64,000 nt of DNA from positions 38,027 to 102,026 of the forward strand of contig JAVYIG010007448.1 of assembly GCA_035222895.1 (NCBI GenBank). Reading direction: 5' to 3'. This document shows, one piece after another, positions 1-15,100 of this stretch. Each line of letters begins with the position of its first letter. The first letter of the stretch is position 1. The stretch comes from Strongylocentrotus droebachiensis. Its lineage: Eukaryota; Echinodermata; Echinoidea; Camarodonta; Strongylocentrotidae. The position numbers were made by a program, and so were the translations under genes. The notes beneath the pieces are model-generated. The model was given only the letters and a program-made list of their open reading frames with translations. It was not told where the DNA came from and made no database searches.

Positions 1-790
1 TTCTCAAGCATCCGTAAATAACTTGCTGGTATCCGTAAATAACTTGTCACAACTCGCAGACACTCTTAAGGATCTGTAAAAGGGGAGGCAAATTTTTTGA
101 CAGTTGTTATTTTTTGGCTGAAAATCGTAAGGACTCTTAAATACTTGTAACTACCTTGTAACTATTTGTAACAACACCTAAACAGGTCATAACTAACACA
201 AAAGTTGCTCGTAGTAATCCATGACATCTCGTCACAAATCTTGGAATTTTGCCGTAAATACATCGTAATAATCCATAATAAACCGTAAATAGCTTGTTAT
301 AGCTCGTTGCAACTCTTAAATTGATCGTAAAAGTTGCCAAATCGTAAGGATCCGTGAAAGATCAATGAATTTATGCGATCTGTTAGGACTCGTAAGAAAA
401 ATCTGTGAATGTGAAGGGGGTATTATGAATAGATACGTATACTTTATGTCTTATGTATAGTTTACGATTTGGAGAAAGGTATAAAAGCCGCAAAATTGTA
501 AGGAGTCATAAATACTCGTAGCTTACTTGTAACTATTCCTAACAACCGCAAACTTGCGTAAAATACCTGTAAGTTGCTTGTACTTATCCGTAACAACTTG
601 TAACAAATCGTGGAATTTTGCCGTAAATACATTGTAATAACTTGTAAATAGCTCGTAATAACTTGTAACAACTTTTAAATCGGTCGTAAAAGTGATAAAA
701 TCATAAGGATCGGTGAAAGATCCGTGAATTTGTGCGATCCTTAAGGACACAAAAAATAAATCTGTGTATGTGAGGGGGGTATTAATGTGT
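1..790. repeat. Diverged tandem duplication, unit about 360-370 bp
   Basis: Two related units can be aligned by eye, one at about 129-420 and one at about 500-790. Both begin with a variant of AAGGACTCTTAAATACTTGT and both end with a GTGAAAGATC...GTGAATTTGTGCGATC...GGGGGTATTA block. The matching landmarks are 359-371 bp apart. Within each unit the short word CTTGTAACAACT recurs in varied form, so the unit itself seems built from a smaller minisatellite. Bases 1-128 carry more of the same words and are probably a partial unit. The small open frames here follow the repeat and are not genes. Confidence 0.7.
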
Positions 791-1065
791 CAATAGCTTC
801 AAATGTCGTGGTCATGACTATGATTATACGTTCTATTTCTTTTCAAAGGTCACATTAATTACACTGGAATCACCAACATAATACATTGCATTATATTTGC
901 TGTTGTAAGTCATTGCATTTAAAAAAAAGATAAATAATTGCTTGATTAACTTTGAGGGGTTTTGTGTACTCAAAGCCGAGGTCACCGATGATCTATTTAT
1001 TGTATCGATCTAAGAATCAAAACATGAGCACCGATAAACTATGGAGATTTCTTCAAAAATTGCAG

Positions 1066-1449
1066 GTGCACTCTCCTCGCACGAGGAAGGCCAAGTTCAA
1101 CATGTCCCTACTGCAACGCCTGTTCAAATATGACAAACAGAATGACTGCCACGCCAGCTGCAACCTCACCATCAACTACAGGAGCTGCCAACCCATCCTA
1201 GACTTCTTGAAGGTGCACTATGGCACAGCCTTCATATCAAAGAGCACCAGTAGTGGCCACCCCAACCTCTTTCCTCTCAACTTTGTGGACGTCAGGGGGG
1301 AGGATCAGCTTGTTGGGACATCATACATGAATGCAGAGGAGGCAAGGACAATTGCAAAATATGTCGCTTCATTGATGGAGCACTGGCCTGAAGAGTGGGA
1401 TACACCAAAACAGAGTGACGTTGTGGTACTATCACCTTACAGAGTTCAG
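1066..1449 (+). CDS. HELZ2: HELZ2-like exon (first visible): helicase-1 RecA2 start
   Basis: Encodes MSLLQRLF, the motif-IV-like LTINYRS and an RGED block followed by VVVLSPYRVQ, which match the HELZ/HELZ2 helicase family. The donor after CAG at 1449 is GTTAGT, phase 0. The 5' edge is placed at the acceptor ATTGCAG ending at 1065 because codons upstream of it do not look like helicase. This edge is the least certain boundary of the gene. Confidence 0.8.
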
Positions 1450-4400
1450 GTTAGTGTCTTTTTTATTCATAAGTATTAAAAGCATGAAATTTACTCCATT
1501 GATATGACATTTAAGGAAAATGGGTCAAGAGGCAATGTACATGTACATGGACGTTGCTTTGTAAGCAGTTATGGTGTTCTTTAGTTTTTAATTTATTGTA
1601 CAATATTGTTGCAGTTCTATCACCTGTATACAGAGTTCTGTGTCCTTTTTGAAAGAATCATTGCTCAAAATTCACTAAATTGATTTAACATTAAAGAAAC
1701 AGTTTGATAACTGGTATCTGCTTTGAAGGGGATTGGTTATAATGTTATGTATCTGTAAAGCATGTTGAGACATTGTGAATGTATTAATTGCTTAATAGAT
1801 CAAAAATAGTTTCATTATTATGGCATACCAAATATCCTGTATTGGTTTTCATCTTATTTTCAGAAGTGACAAAACCAATTTGAATTTGTTTGAGTTTGAT
1901 TTTGAAAGGAAAATTGTATGCATTTATGATAGGTCCAGGTAATCAGACAGGAGATGAGGAAGAGAGGCCTACATGATGTGGCGGTTGAGACGGTGCAGAA
2001 CGTGCAAGGTAATTTTCTGAAGACACTCTGCTGAACTAGTTGAGCTAAAGTATGATATGTAAAGGTGTTTGACAGGATAGTAGGCCTCTGTCGGAACGGT
2101 TCCCCGCTTGGGTTTCTTACCGTCACGCTAAAACTCTGGTTTGAAAGTTGTTATTTTGAGTATTTCAAAATTGAATTTTATACTGATGTTTTACAATACA
2201 GAACTTAAAAATAATAAATTGAATTTCAGTTGTATTCAATATATATGATGTAGAAATAAATAGATATCATTTCAGTTGAAAACAATAGGTCTCTTTCAGG
2301 GCTCTAAAATTGAAGGTGCAAAGAAGGATTCAAGCTTCGCGTTACCAAGCATGTTCAGAAACAGAAGTCAAAATATGACTCACCACCAACTGGGCAAGCT
2401 TCAATAGTCTATAAAAATGCTGATCTGACAATTAAATTAGAATGTAATAGGCACTAATTGTGAAAATATCTACACGAAAAAATAGTGGCTTACCCAAATT
2501 TTATGATAAAGGAAATGAAATTAAAGCACTCAGAAGTAGTTTTCAATAGTTCTAATAAATGCATATATCACAGCTATGCTAGAGTATGAAGTGAAGTTTG
2601 TCATACTCGATTGTCATACATGCAGATGCAGGTCCAAAGTGATGGGATCAACAAGCTTTAAACCAACTCAAAATACCCAAAATATACTTTAAGAGACTCT
2701 ATTAACACAACCAAATTACTGTTAAACAATAGTTACCTTTGACAAAGAATACTATAGATATCCATAATATCTCACAGAAATATACTTGCGGAGTTACTAA
2801 TGCACTCAATATCATGTTTGGCTAGCCATATCATGTGGCCTTAGGCCCACATATATCTTCCTCTCTGCTGCCATATGCTGACTACTACAGGACAATTTCT
2901 TGTATAAAATATTTGGCTAGCTAAACTCAATATTACTAATCCTGTTTTGCGAAATCTGTAATGACACGGGCCTACTAGATAGGTATGCAAGTCTTGGCAA
3001 TACATGAGCATATGCATGGAGGGTGTCAATACGTTGAAATACGTTGAAACTATCCCCTCTTCTGAAAGAGAAATAGTGTAAACAGAGGATATGTTTATGG
3101 GCAATTAACTATTGAATGTACAATTTCATTATTTAACATTCCAGGTCATGGAACACTCTGCCATACTATGTTGTAAATTGGTGTCGATCTTTCAACTGTA
3201 ATTTTTTTTGTCCAATGTAAATTTTTAGAGGAAATGTTCTAATTGGCGGAATCTAATGAATAAGAATCTGAAATGTAATTCAAGTGTGGAAGTGTTTATT
3301 TGATGTCATATTTAGTCACAAATTATATTTTCATATTTCATCCACTTTGTACAGGGAAGCAGTATCGCGCTGTCTTTCTGAGCACGGTTAGAACAAGATC
3401 GTCGCTAAATAAGGTAGACATCACATCCCTTCCCCAAGTAGGAGACCGAAATGTGAGAAACAAGTTCTGGTATGGGTTCCTTTCAGACAAAGGACTTCTG
3501 AACACAGCATTCACCCGTGCACAGTCTCTCATAACTGTAATGGGAGATCCTGTGGCAGTCTGTTCAGCAGGGGAATGCCAGAAGACATGGCAGAGGTACA
3601 TCAAGACATGTGAGAGGAATGGTGCCATCCATAGCAAAGAAGATCTAACAATGGATTCTATCCAGAATGAGATTGCAAATGCCAAACGTCTGCTCAACCC
3701 TACTGCAAAATCATTCATTCCAAGAGCTTCAGCACCCAGTACAGCCTCCAGGGGGACCCCTCGCACCATAACTCCAAGACCTGGACTCAGTAGAGCAATT
3801 GAAGTGCCAAGTTGCTCTCCGAGGACAGGAAAGCAACAGAGAAGCGCCAGGGAATACCCTCCTGCAACTAGTAGCAGGTTGCCTGCACCTGATGCTGGTG
3901 CTGCTGCTTCTGCAGTTGATGATGATGAGGACGACGACTTGCTTGATGATGAATGGCTTCAGGAATTGAAGATTCAGGTGGACGAGGACATGGCTGAGGA
4001 GTATGGGAGGCCCCATCCAGAGGTGTTGGCTGAAGATCAAGAGGAAGACGCTGCATCAGGACAAGAATCTGATGGCCGAGTTGCTTCCATTGAAAGGGAA
4101 CAGAGCGAATCAGCCATACCTATCCAGGAGCCAGAGGCTGGAGTAAGATTACAGACATCACACAGGGAGGAAACTACTCCATCTGCATCAAGAGCTACAG
4201 TACCAAATGTAGCAAGCCGTACTAATAAACATGTGTTACGGAACCTACGCATGGTGGAGAGAGAAGATCGTTATGCCCTCCTACAAGATGATACATATGA
4301 TTCAGATGATGAAGATGATGTAAGTGTGGATACTTCTGGTCAGACGCAAGAAACTAATGTTGAAGATCTTCTTCGCAAGGCTCTTCAACGTCCTGACATG

Positions 4401-7400
4401 TACAAGATCTGTATCTTCCGCCAAGACTTCACTGGACGTACATATGCTGTCCCCCAAGACAGGCAGTCAGGAGATGAAATAACCATCACGAATATGAAGC
4501 GTCGAGGACATGCCCTCAACAGTGATAAGGTTCTTGTAGAGGTCTTACAGAATGAGGAGGAGCAAGAAGTAGAAGAAGATGATGATGCCGAAAGAGAAAT
4601 AAAGATCTATGGAAGGGTAGTAGGCATCATTGAACACAATGCCAATCTCCGGTTACAAAAGTTTGTGTGCTACCTGGATCCTCAGAGTGATAATGTGATG
4701 GTGCCCATTGACCGTTCTTCTCCTAAGATGCTTATCCTGGGAAGAAAAAGAAGAAGCGCTTCAAAGAATAATGCAGCTGTGGTAACACTGTTTGAGATAA
4801 AGAAAAGAAGGGTACCAACACAAAATGAATGCAGTTCTAGAAGAAATGTAGAGGTGAAATATGCGGAGAGACATCATAAACTCTTTGTTGTTCGCTATCT
4901 CGAGTGGCCCCAAAAGGCTCCATATCCACTGGGAGCAGCTGTTGAAGAGTTGGAACCTGGGAATACAGAACAAAAGGGGCTTAACATCCTTCGACTTGTG
5001 TATGGCATCAAAGCTCTATGCAAGCCAGCTGCAAGAGAACAAATGCAGCGAGAGTTCCCTGAAGGATGGACCCTTCCAGATGAAGCTGTTCAGAAAAGAG
5101 AAGATTTCCGGAAGACGAAGACCATCTTCACTGTGGATCCTCCTGGGTCCACAGACTTGGATGATGCCATCAGCTGTGTCTGTCTTCTTGGACAGCGCTA
5201 TGAAGTTGGTGTACATATTGCAGATGTATCCTATTTCATTCACCAGGATAATTTCATGGATAAAGATGCCTACAAGAGAGGTACAACATTCTACCATCCA
5301 TTCCAAGAGGATGCTTATCATATGCTGCCAAAGGATGTGATCTCAAGGCTTCTAAGCTTACTCCCGGGACAGGATAGGCTAGCATTGTCAGTCATTTTCA
5401 TTCTTAATCATGAAGGGCAGATCGTTGCAGAGCCTGTGTTTAGAAGGTCCGTGATTCAATCATGTAAGAGACTTACCTATGAAGAGGCAGAGAAGTTAAT
5501 TGTTGACAGCAACAATACTTCTAATGCATACATGCGTATTGCAGAACCTATCAGGCACTTATATGAGCTGTCAAGACATCGCCGAATGCAGCGATTGAGA
5601 GATGGATGGATGGTGTACAATGCTGATGACGATGATGGAGGGGCTCTTTCTCATCCACATGCCCATAGCTTAATCGAGGAGCTGATGCTGATGACCAATA
5701 ATGCTGTTGCTGAACATGTTCTTACCAGCTTTCCTGATTGTACACCACTTCGTAGGCAATTGGCCCCAACGCAAGAGAAGGTAGAGACATGGAAGGAATG
5801 TCATGACAAGACTGCAAGAAACAGTATTCGTCTTCCTGAGCTTGTGAATCGTAATCGCAATGATGCAGTGCGTGGAGACCAACATGAAGGCCAAGATGAA
5901 GAACATGTCCTAGTTGCTGCAGAAGTATGGCAGAAGGTTAGGGAATCCTGTGAATCACAGATTACATCAAAAAGTCATATGGAGGATATGGCCAATCTCA
6001 TACTTCAAGATGAAAATCATCCACGACATGCAGTGGCTCAGTCTCACTGCTATGCCATCATGGAATCGGCAGAATATATCGACTCAACAAGCCAAACCAA
6101 GCCAGAGAAGCGAGAACACTATTCTCTGCAGATGAGAGCATATACTCACTTCACATCACCCATCAGACGTTACATTGACCTTGTTGTGCATAGGATGCTT
6201 GTTGCTTGCATAAAGAATAGCCAGTGCCCTTACAATGCTGGGGAGATGGCTGACATCACCCATCATTGCAACAATCAGAATACCAAAAGTAAGCGCTTCG
6301 AAAAAGCCACAAAAGAGCTGAAGTTGGCTCTGAAGCTCAAGGAAGCTCCTCTTCAGGTTACAACTTTTGTGGAAGGGATCTCTGAGTCATCCATGAAATT
6401 GCTTCTCCCATATCGTGGTTACATCCAATCTAGACAGAGAGAAATTCCCTTTAGTTTTCTGAAGCCCTCTGAGAAACCAGTTGTTAATGTAGGATCCACT
6501 GAAATGACATGGAAGTGTCGCATGTATGACTACAGCAGGAAATGCCAAGCAGAATCACCAGCCAGCACTAGAGTCACATATCCAGAGGTTTATTTCAGAA
6601 TTCCAGAGGACAAATGGCAACAGATCCTGCAATCAATCAAGAGTATGTATAGGGATGGAAACTTAGAGGAAGTTCGGACTGCCATTGAGACAGCACTGAT
6701 CCATGCCCAAGGTAATGATAACCCCTTCTCACAGAGGAGAGGAAATCAAGATGTCAGGCCAGATCAGAGGGAAATGGGAGTTATGAGTTTCCAACGAAGC
6801 TACCAGTTGGGTGATCCCTGCAGGGTCCAGATGCATGCACAGATGATGAAGGGTATGCTTACTCCAAAGGTACAACTCTTCAACATGACCCCTCACTTGG
6901 ATACTTGTGCCGAGCATCGATCACAACCCATTGAATGCTTCTCAAGGATAGCCACAGAAATTCCAGGCAGGGAGGAAAACATCACAGCATACAAGTCAAA
7001 ATGGTTTCAGATCCTGTCTATGATCTCCTGCCACAGCGCAGTCAGCAATGATGACACCATCATTCTACAGAATGTGCCAATCACATGGCAGAGAACTTCA
7101 AGCGAGGTCACAGGTCACTTTCAGTTAGACACAAATTTCCTTGAAGTGAACCACATACAGATCGGGGAAACCAGAGAAGGAATGATCATGAACAATTATG
7201 ATTACCTGTGTATACACCTGGCCAATCTTGACGTGGAAACCAAGCCTCGGCTTAATATCATGGGGTACGATAAGCGAGAACGTCGACATCATGTAGGTCC
7301 TTTCAATGCTAAGGACTGGGAGAAGCAAACTTGTGTTCTCCACTGCAGGATATTGAAAGGCCAGAATCCTCAGGATTGTCATACACGCGAACGACGTGTG

Positions 7401-10400
7401 TCAAATACACTTCCAGTTCACTTTGTAGTGCATCAGCATTCCTTTCCACTTCCACAAGGGAGTATTGATCGTCTTGCGAGTACTGTGGAGCTCATTTCGA
7501 AACCTGAGCCAAATAGGTAGGTTTTACTTGATGCTCAATATGAACTGATTTAGGACATTTTTAGCTTCATTCAGATATGATGCGGTAAACCACGTCATTG
7601 TATCTTCTTGCGCCCTCGAAAGGACCACCTCATATAACGTGTGCACCTCCCCACTAAAATCCTAGTTACAGGCCTGGTTACAAAGAGCTCAGTGAATACC
7701 TATAAGATGTTTGTTGCGCGCAATTGCCATTAATTTGCAGGTTGTTAAAATAACTCTGCAGTTTACCACTTCATATCTGAACGAGCCAAAACACAGAAAT
7801 AAGAAATAGGAAGAGCATTCTCCATTAGTTGCATTATTTCTTATAAATATTGGTATTGTTCCTCTCTAACAACAACTTGCTTTTATAATGATTTTTGTGA
7901 TTTACAGTTGATATTGTTGAATTGTAGATTTGAGAATTGACAGCATTACAAGGCTCCGATGTCCTTGGGTGATTCAGATAGACATGGTAGATTATGATGA
8001 GAAATTATAGTAAATGAATGATACCTGTGAAACGATTTGAGTAAAAAAAAGACGAGAAAACTGAACAAATCTTCCCTTCCTTGTACTGAGCACTGGACCA
8101 TGGTCCATATAATTATTGTGCCTTTTAGTGAATAGGTTGTCAATTAAATTTCTATAAGTTTGTTTACATTTTTACTCAGTAGGCAAACAACCTAATGGTA
8201 TATAGTGCACGTTACTAGCAAGCAATTCAAAAGTAGTGTAATGATAGTAGTGTAGTGTAACACTATTATTGCCCTTTAATGACTCACATGTATTTCATTT
8301 TCCTGCAGACGAGAAGAAGTGGCTGTAAGTGGACTGGACTCAAAGGGGGTGCCAGTGTTGGTACAAGACATCGCCTTGCAACGTCCGAATCATCCTGATT
8401 GGCACTCAGGTAAAGTTAAGGGAGTTGTGGTTAATTATCGCAATGCAAAATTAGGTTTAGTCAGTTCATTTCTGTTAATACCAGCAAGGATTGTATTGTC
8501 TTTCTTCAATTCGCTCTCAAATTGATAATGAAACTATCCCTTTTTCGTGCTCTGTACAATCATAATGCAAAAATTATACATGAGGGATATAATAATACAT
8601 AAAACCATAGGAAGACCATCTGATTTGATTTTGAAGTTGGTAGGCCAAAGATCTTTGAGGTCAATTTATGAAAATTACAGGTATTAGCCTCGTTTACGCA
8701 ATATCTCAAGAATCAATAGAGGGATTAACTTAGAACCGGGTGATACTGTGAATCACCATTGGAAGATAATCTGATTAGATGTTGGGTAGGTAGGTCAAAA
8801 GCCAAAGGTCATAGCTGCCAATTTCTGAAAATAAATGTTTTAGTCTCATTATACTGCGATATGACAAGAACCACTTGAGGTATAAATTTCAAACTTGGTG
8901 CGAGTATGTTTCACCATAGGAAGACGATCTGATTCTCGGGGTAAACAAATGAAAGGTCTATAATTTCCATGAAATCTCAGAGTTTTTGCCCTGTTATCGC
9001 AGTGTACATTTATCAAGTATGATTTGATCCATGAACTATGGTGATGCACACTAATACCAATTAGTGTGCATCACCATAGCGAGATAAATTGATCAGATTT
9101 TTAGTAGAAGAAGGTCAAATGTAAAATGCAGGCAAGTCGATATACATGAAATTTAAGGATTTTAACCTTGTTAATATGACCAAATCAATGATAATTTTGA
9201 GCTATTTCAGCTCTGAACTTAAAACCTGTAACGAGTATGCATCACTGTAGGCGGACAAGTGCTCAGATTTTCATGCCTATAGATCAATCAACATTTAAAC
9301 AGGCTTTTTGTTCTTATTGTGATATTCCAAGAATAATTCAATTATCCATGATCTTAAATGACTTTAGGTGGAGGCATTTTGAAGACTTAGTCGCATTTGT
9401 CTTATTTTTTCTACTTTTCTTTCTCTTGAGGATTCATTCAAGGCCCTAAAAGTATAATATTTGAACTCATTAAAGAAATGTTGGATGCAAAGTGACTCTT
9501 TGAAGGCTTTCCAATATGTTGATATTTAATAGACCATTACAAAAAGCTCTCGTTAAAAACATACCCCACCACTGTAACACAGGAACCAATGTAAATCAGG
9601 TGGAGTATCACGACCCCACTTTTGTTTCTCTCGTTAAAACTTTGACAAAGCCACTATACCCCACCACTCTAACACAGGCACCAATGTAAATCAGGTGGGG
9701 TATCGATCACCGCGACCCCACTTTTGTTTCTCTCGTTAAAACTCCGTGAGAGATGGCAGCTGTACTCTTCATCATCTTACGTAATAGTGTAAACAAACTC
9801 TTACTGGGGCTCTGCCTGAATGGAAATGAGGAGTAGGAAATATATATTTTACTTGTTTTAAGATATTTTCATGTCCAAAAGTCACTTATAATTTAGATGA
9901 ACACCATAATGAAAGTTCGAACGAAGCAAAATGACCCGGAATTGGCGATAAAACAACAATTTTAATTGTGAAAATTAGCACTCTTTCTCCCTTCCTCGCT
10001 CCCTCTATCATGCTTATCTCCTCTCCCTCTCTATCACCCCATCAAGGTCTTGGCAGGGGGATTACACTGTATAGCGCTAGTGTTTAGGCTTAGCTCTAGG
10101 AGTAGTGAAAGTCAAATGGGGGTTTCAATTTTAAACAAAAAGTTTTTTCGTCATGCAAAGTATGAATTTAATTTATCTCCACTCAAACGTGAAATAAATG
10201 TATAGCACAGGATACAAGCATACATATATTGATAAAAGGAATAAACATTAACCTAGGTACATTTATAAAAAATAGTTGACAGTTGACAGTATACAAATGT
10301 TGACTGCTTTGAAGGGCATGGTAAAAAACTATGGCCCGAGGTGAGCTCGCAACTGTGCTATGCCCCGATACGACAGACGAGAGGCATAGCGCAGTTGCGA

Positions 10401-12134
10401 GATCACTGAGGGCCATGGTTTTTACCGTGACACAAGAAAGAAGCAGTTAACATTTGTTTTATATACCGCATCCTTTGTTAGCTTAGAAATTTATTTCAAA
10501 GACTGATGAAATCCGGTACCATAAGGTAATTCTCATCGATCTCTCTTTCAAAATTTTGTTCGGTGTACATGTATGATATGGTGCCGGCCGCGCACATACG
10601 TATCTTATTACCATAGCTCTGCGCGCGTACAAAGACCTAACTATGCCCGGTCAACATTTTTCCCAATACCGCCCGGCAGTCTGTAGTGAATTTCATGGCC
10701 GCAAATTTGACCAATCAGAGGCCGAGAATCTAGACATGCAGTATGATGCACAATAGATACTTGCACATACAAATCAGACATAAAGTGGGAGTTGCATTGG
10801 AAGACGGAGAGAGAAAGAGGGAGCGTGCAATTTCAATATCTCAAATATGGAGAACACCAACATCTTATATAAACCCATATGGAGTCATTCGGAATGTATA
10901 ACTTATAGATACCTATTTTTTCTTTGCTCTTACTTCCATGTCTTTGGTGAAGACGGTACCCTTAGAATTCTCTGCAGGGAAGCCAAAGCGTTAGCGCTCA
11001 CAGACCTGCGTGTACCAGAGTCGACACTGCATCCGTTAAACCCTTCCCAGCAAGCTGCTGTGAAGAAAGCTCTCCAAGTTACATTCTCTGTCATTCAAGG
11101 GCCCCCTGGTAAGAATACTTTAATCCCTTATCTTCTATCTAACTGCCAAGCAAACAGATCCTTTCTGAATATCTGGAGAAAAAAATATTTAAGAATGATG
11201 TTCTCACAATGTTTTTACACCCCAAGCAACTCCCTTCCCCATTTATTTAGAAGAAAAAAAGAATGGTAATTTTGTCTTTCACAAATATGAATATCGAAAA
11301 ATGGCTTTTAAATATTTTTTTTCACTGTTTTTTAGGAAAAAATTGATTAAAGCATTCAAAACTGAGAAATATCAGAGTAACAATTTTTTTTTTTTTTAAA
11401 TTAAAAAAAAAATTCTGACCGACCGACCTATGTTTTGGCACCTGAAGGGTTATACAACACTTTTTTTCATAGGCCTCATTGTCATGATCTACATTAAATA
11501 GTAGAGGTGTTGTGGTCCAGTAGATAAGTCACCGGACTGTAGATCACAGGGTACAAATCCCAGCCCAGTACAAACTTCATTTGGCCAGATGTTAATGGCC
11601 CTGTCTGAATTTCATATCAACGGAAAGCTTAAGCCATAGATTACAATAATATCAATACTATGCTATAGTAGTGTCTGTTAAAGGAGTAACAGCTCTCTGA
11701 AAACTCAAAATTTAAAGCCTTTAAAACCGGAAGTTGTCCACCTAAAAACAAGCTATAGACTAGATGACATCTTATATGAGCATATTCCCAATGCCTTTGC
11801 ATTTATTAAGCACAGCTCATTGCCTCAGCTATATAGGTGAGCCGTTCGGGTCTACATTGCGTCAACGTAACTGCGGCAAATATGACAAATACTGAAAGGG
11901 ATATTTTTTTAATTCCTTTATATTTGTAGTCTATGTTCATTCTGCTTTCCATTGGTATAAAGTTGAATCTTCATCTGATAGGGTCTTATATCTACTACAT
12001 TTGCCACTCTTCGCCAAGGTGTAAACTGGTACCTGGTATACTTGAGCACTTAGTTACTTTGTTGGCTCAGCTATAAGCAGCCAGGTTAATAGTGTATATA
12101 AACGGGTGGCCATTATTTTTATTATTTTTATTAG

Positions 12135-12165
<31 letters not shown>

Positions 12166-15100
12166 CCTTCGTCGACAAAGTCAGAGGGGATATAGTAATA
12201 CTGAGACACTGTCTGTAAATCTTTGCTGAAAAGTTACCTGAATGTTTCGATCATTCGGGATTTGCAGACCTAAAGCACTGTATGGTATCCGCGCTCAAAG
12301 AAAAAAAGAAACTTTTTACACGTAAACCAATGGGGATCTCAGCAAAGTTTATTTATGCAGCCTGTTAACTGGGTCAACGGGCATCTTTTAAAAAAAACTA
12401 TTGACCGGTAGTCAGGCATGCGGGCATCTTTAAAAAGAAATTTGACCGGTAGGCGGGCATGGATGGCTTAAATCACGACTTCAATTTCGACCAATCAGAT
12501 GACTGTATAATATTGTTAATACAGGTGTATAAACATTCCCTTTTCCCTCAAGGCACTGGAAAGACTGTAACGGGAGCTTACCTTGCATACTTCTTCACTC
12601 GTCTCAATCAGCAACTACCAGCTGGCAAGATGCGTCCACAGGTGCTGTACTGTGGACCCTCAAACAAATCGGTGGATGTTGTAGCTGGTTAGTTTTTTTA
12701 AACATTTTTAGTACCAATTTTAGTCAAATAAAAGTGCAAAATTCTATTTCATGCACTTCGATGATGATCAATCAAATTCAGGAGTATAGATGTATTTTTT
12801 GCCTAGACAATTCTGGGAAAGTTGCTGCCAGGAGGGTGAGAGGACCAACGTTAATAATATGGTTTGATTCTCTCAGGGATGGCTTGTTCTGTTTCTGGTT
12901 CTGGCTCAACACTAATGAGCCAGAACCTTCAAAATGCTTCAAAATTGTTATATAATGTGTTTAGAACTGTTAGTTACCTCAACTTTATCTCAAGTTTATT
13001 ATGGTGAACTGATTCAACAAACTTGATAGACTCGGAATATATACCATGTGTTACTTACTGAGGTAAGCTTTTGGTGGAAATATTACTATTGATTTGTCTG
13101 AAAACTAGTTCTCAGATTGATATCTTTGCTGTCATCGAATGTAAATTATTTGTTCAGTCCCATATACTGAACTTTACTGAAGGATATCTGACTTGATAAC
13201 TGTTTATAAACACGGTAAGCCCTTTGCTACGTGCCTGGAAGTGAAATGGAAACAGTGACAATGGAAGCCTTTCAGAAAGCTCTACAAAGCGAAACCTATA
13301 ACAGCATCATTCAAGGGGCTATTCAAACATCTGTGAATAGAGAAATGTGCTCTATTCTTCAACGTCTGGAAATGAATGAATCTAAGATAATGGATCTGGA
13401 AGTGTCTTTGAAGATTAAAAAAGCTGAGGTTGTCCAACTCTCCAAACATGTTGAAGAGCAAGCCAACATAATAAAGGCACTTAAGAATGTTGCTAATGAT
13501 CAGGAGCAGTACTCCAGACGAAACTGTTTGAGAATCTTTGGTGTGTCTGAGAAAAAAGGAGAAAATACGGACGAGATTGTCTGTGAGCTAGCAACAAAAA
13601 AGCTAGGTGTGTCACTGAAGATCGGAGATATTGACCGCTCACACAGAGTCGGACCACGGAAACCGGAACAGCCTAATGAACCGGAGCAGCTCAATGGACC
13701 GGTGGGACCACAAAGGGAAGCAACCACACTATCCGGTAAGGAGACCAAAACACGCCATCGTCCAATAATTGTGAAGTTCGCCTCTTACCGCGCCAGGCGA
13801 GCCGTCATCTCACAACGCCGCAAGCTCAAGCAATCGAAAATGGGAATCGAAGAGGATCTTACTAGGACAAACCAAGAGATCCTTCTCAAAACTAGGAATC
13901 ACAACAAAGTTGTTGCTGCATGGAGCTCTGACGGTCGAATAATAGCTCTCATGAAAGCTACAGGTGGCAATACCATCAAGAAATTGATCAAGAGTCTGGA
14001 TGATCTCAAGTATCTCTAAAACTCAGAGGGAATAGTTTTTAATCTTAGCTTTTTAATGTATATTCCATGAGCAATGTTAACTTAAAGGATCAAATAATAA
14101 GTATTCAATTACTAAAGGGACTCAAAATTGCACACTTAAACTGCACATCTCTAACCAAGCATCTAGACGAAATAAAATGTATGCTAAAAGAATGTAACTT
14201 TGCTATACTTACCTTGAGCGAAACTCATTTGAGCGAATACATTAGTAACGGTGAGATTCAAATTACTGGATATGACATCATTAGAAGGGATCGCAATAGA
14301 TCAGGAGGTGGTATCACATGGCATCACATATACACAGATAGATGATATTGTGCCTAACAATTATCTTGAAATTATTACTCTTGAAGTTAAATTTGGAAGG
14401 TCCAAATCATTTTATGTGATTGATTGGTACAGACCGCCAAATGCAAAGGCTGAATGTTTTGATATGTTTGCAAATATCCTGCAAGCTATAGATGACTTAA
14501 ATAAAGAATGCATTATTATGGGAGACCTAAATTGTGATGTGTTACCCCTACCTAAGTCTTGGCAAACTAATAGGCTGACAGACATCTCTGAATTATATAA
14601 TTATAGTCAATTAATTACTGCACCAACTCGAGTTACTCAAACTACTTCCACTGCTGTAGATCTGATTCTTACTAATACTCCATTAAAGATAAGGCATTCG
14701 GGTGTTCTTGAAATAACCATTAGTGACCATTACTTAATTTTCTGTGATTTTGGAAATGATCGACCACATAATGCATATCATAAATATCATGTTGGTAGAA
14801 ATTTCAAGAGGTTTGATGAAACACATTTCAAGGAAGATGTTCAGGATATAAACTGGGATGCAGTTCACAGCGAACTAAATACCGGTCAAGCTTGTGACAT
14901 CCTAATAACTAAATTGGTTAATGTTATAAATAAGCATGCACCATTACGTGAAAAAAGGGTGAAGAATAAAGACTCACCGTGGATGACACAAAATATCCTA
15001 CAAAAGATTATATAAAGAAATAACCAGAAAATCAAAGCTAGAAATACAAGGAATAGTGATGAATGGGGAAAATATAAAAGACTAAGAAATAATGTAACAC

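Noticed and set aside
952..1065. Upstream part of the open frame before the first HELZ2 exon
   Set aside because: It has no resemblance to helicase sequence and is separated from the helicase part by a good acceptor, so it is treated as intron.
3338..3769. 143-codon minus-strand frame opposite the giant HELZ2 exon
   Set aside because: It is the antisense shadow of strongly conserved helicase coding sequence.
11505..11580. A working tRNA gene
   Set aside because: Box A and box B are present, but the acceptor stem and anticodon arm do not pair well; a SINE head fits better.
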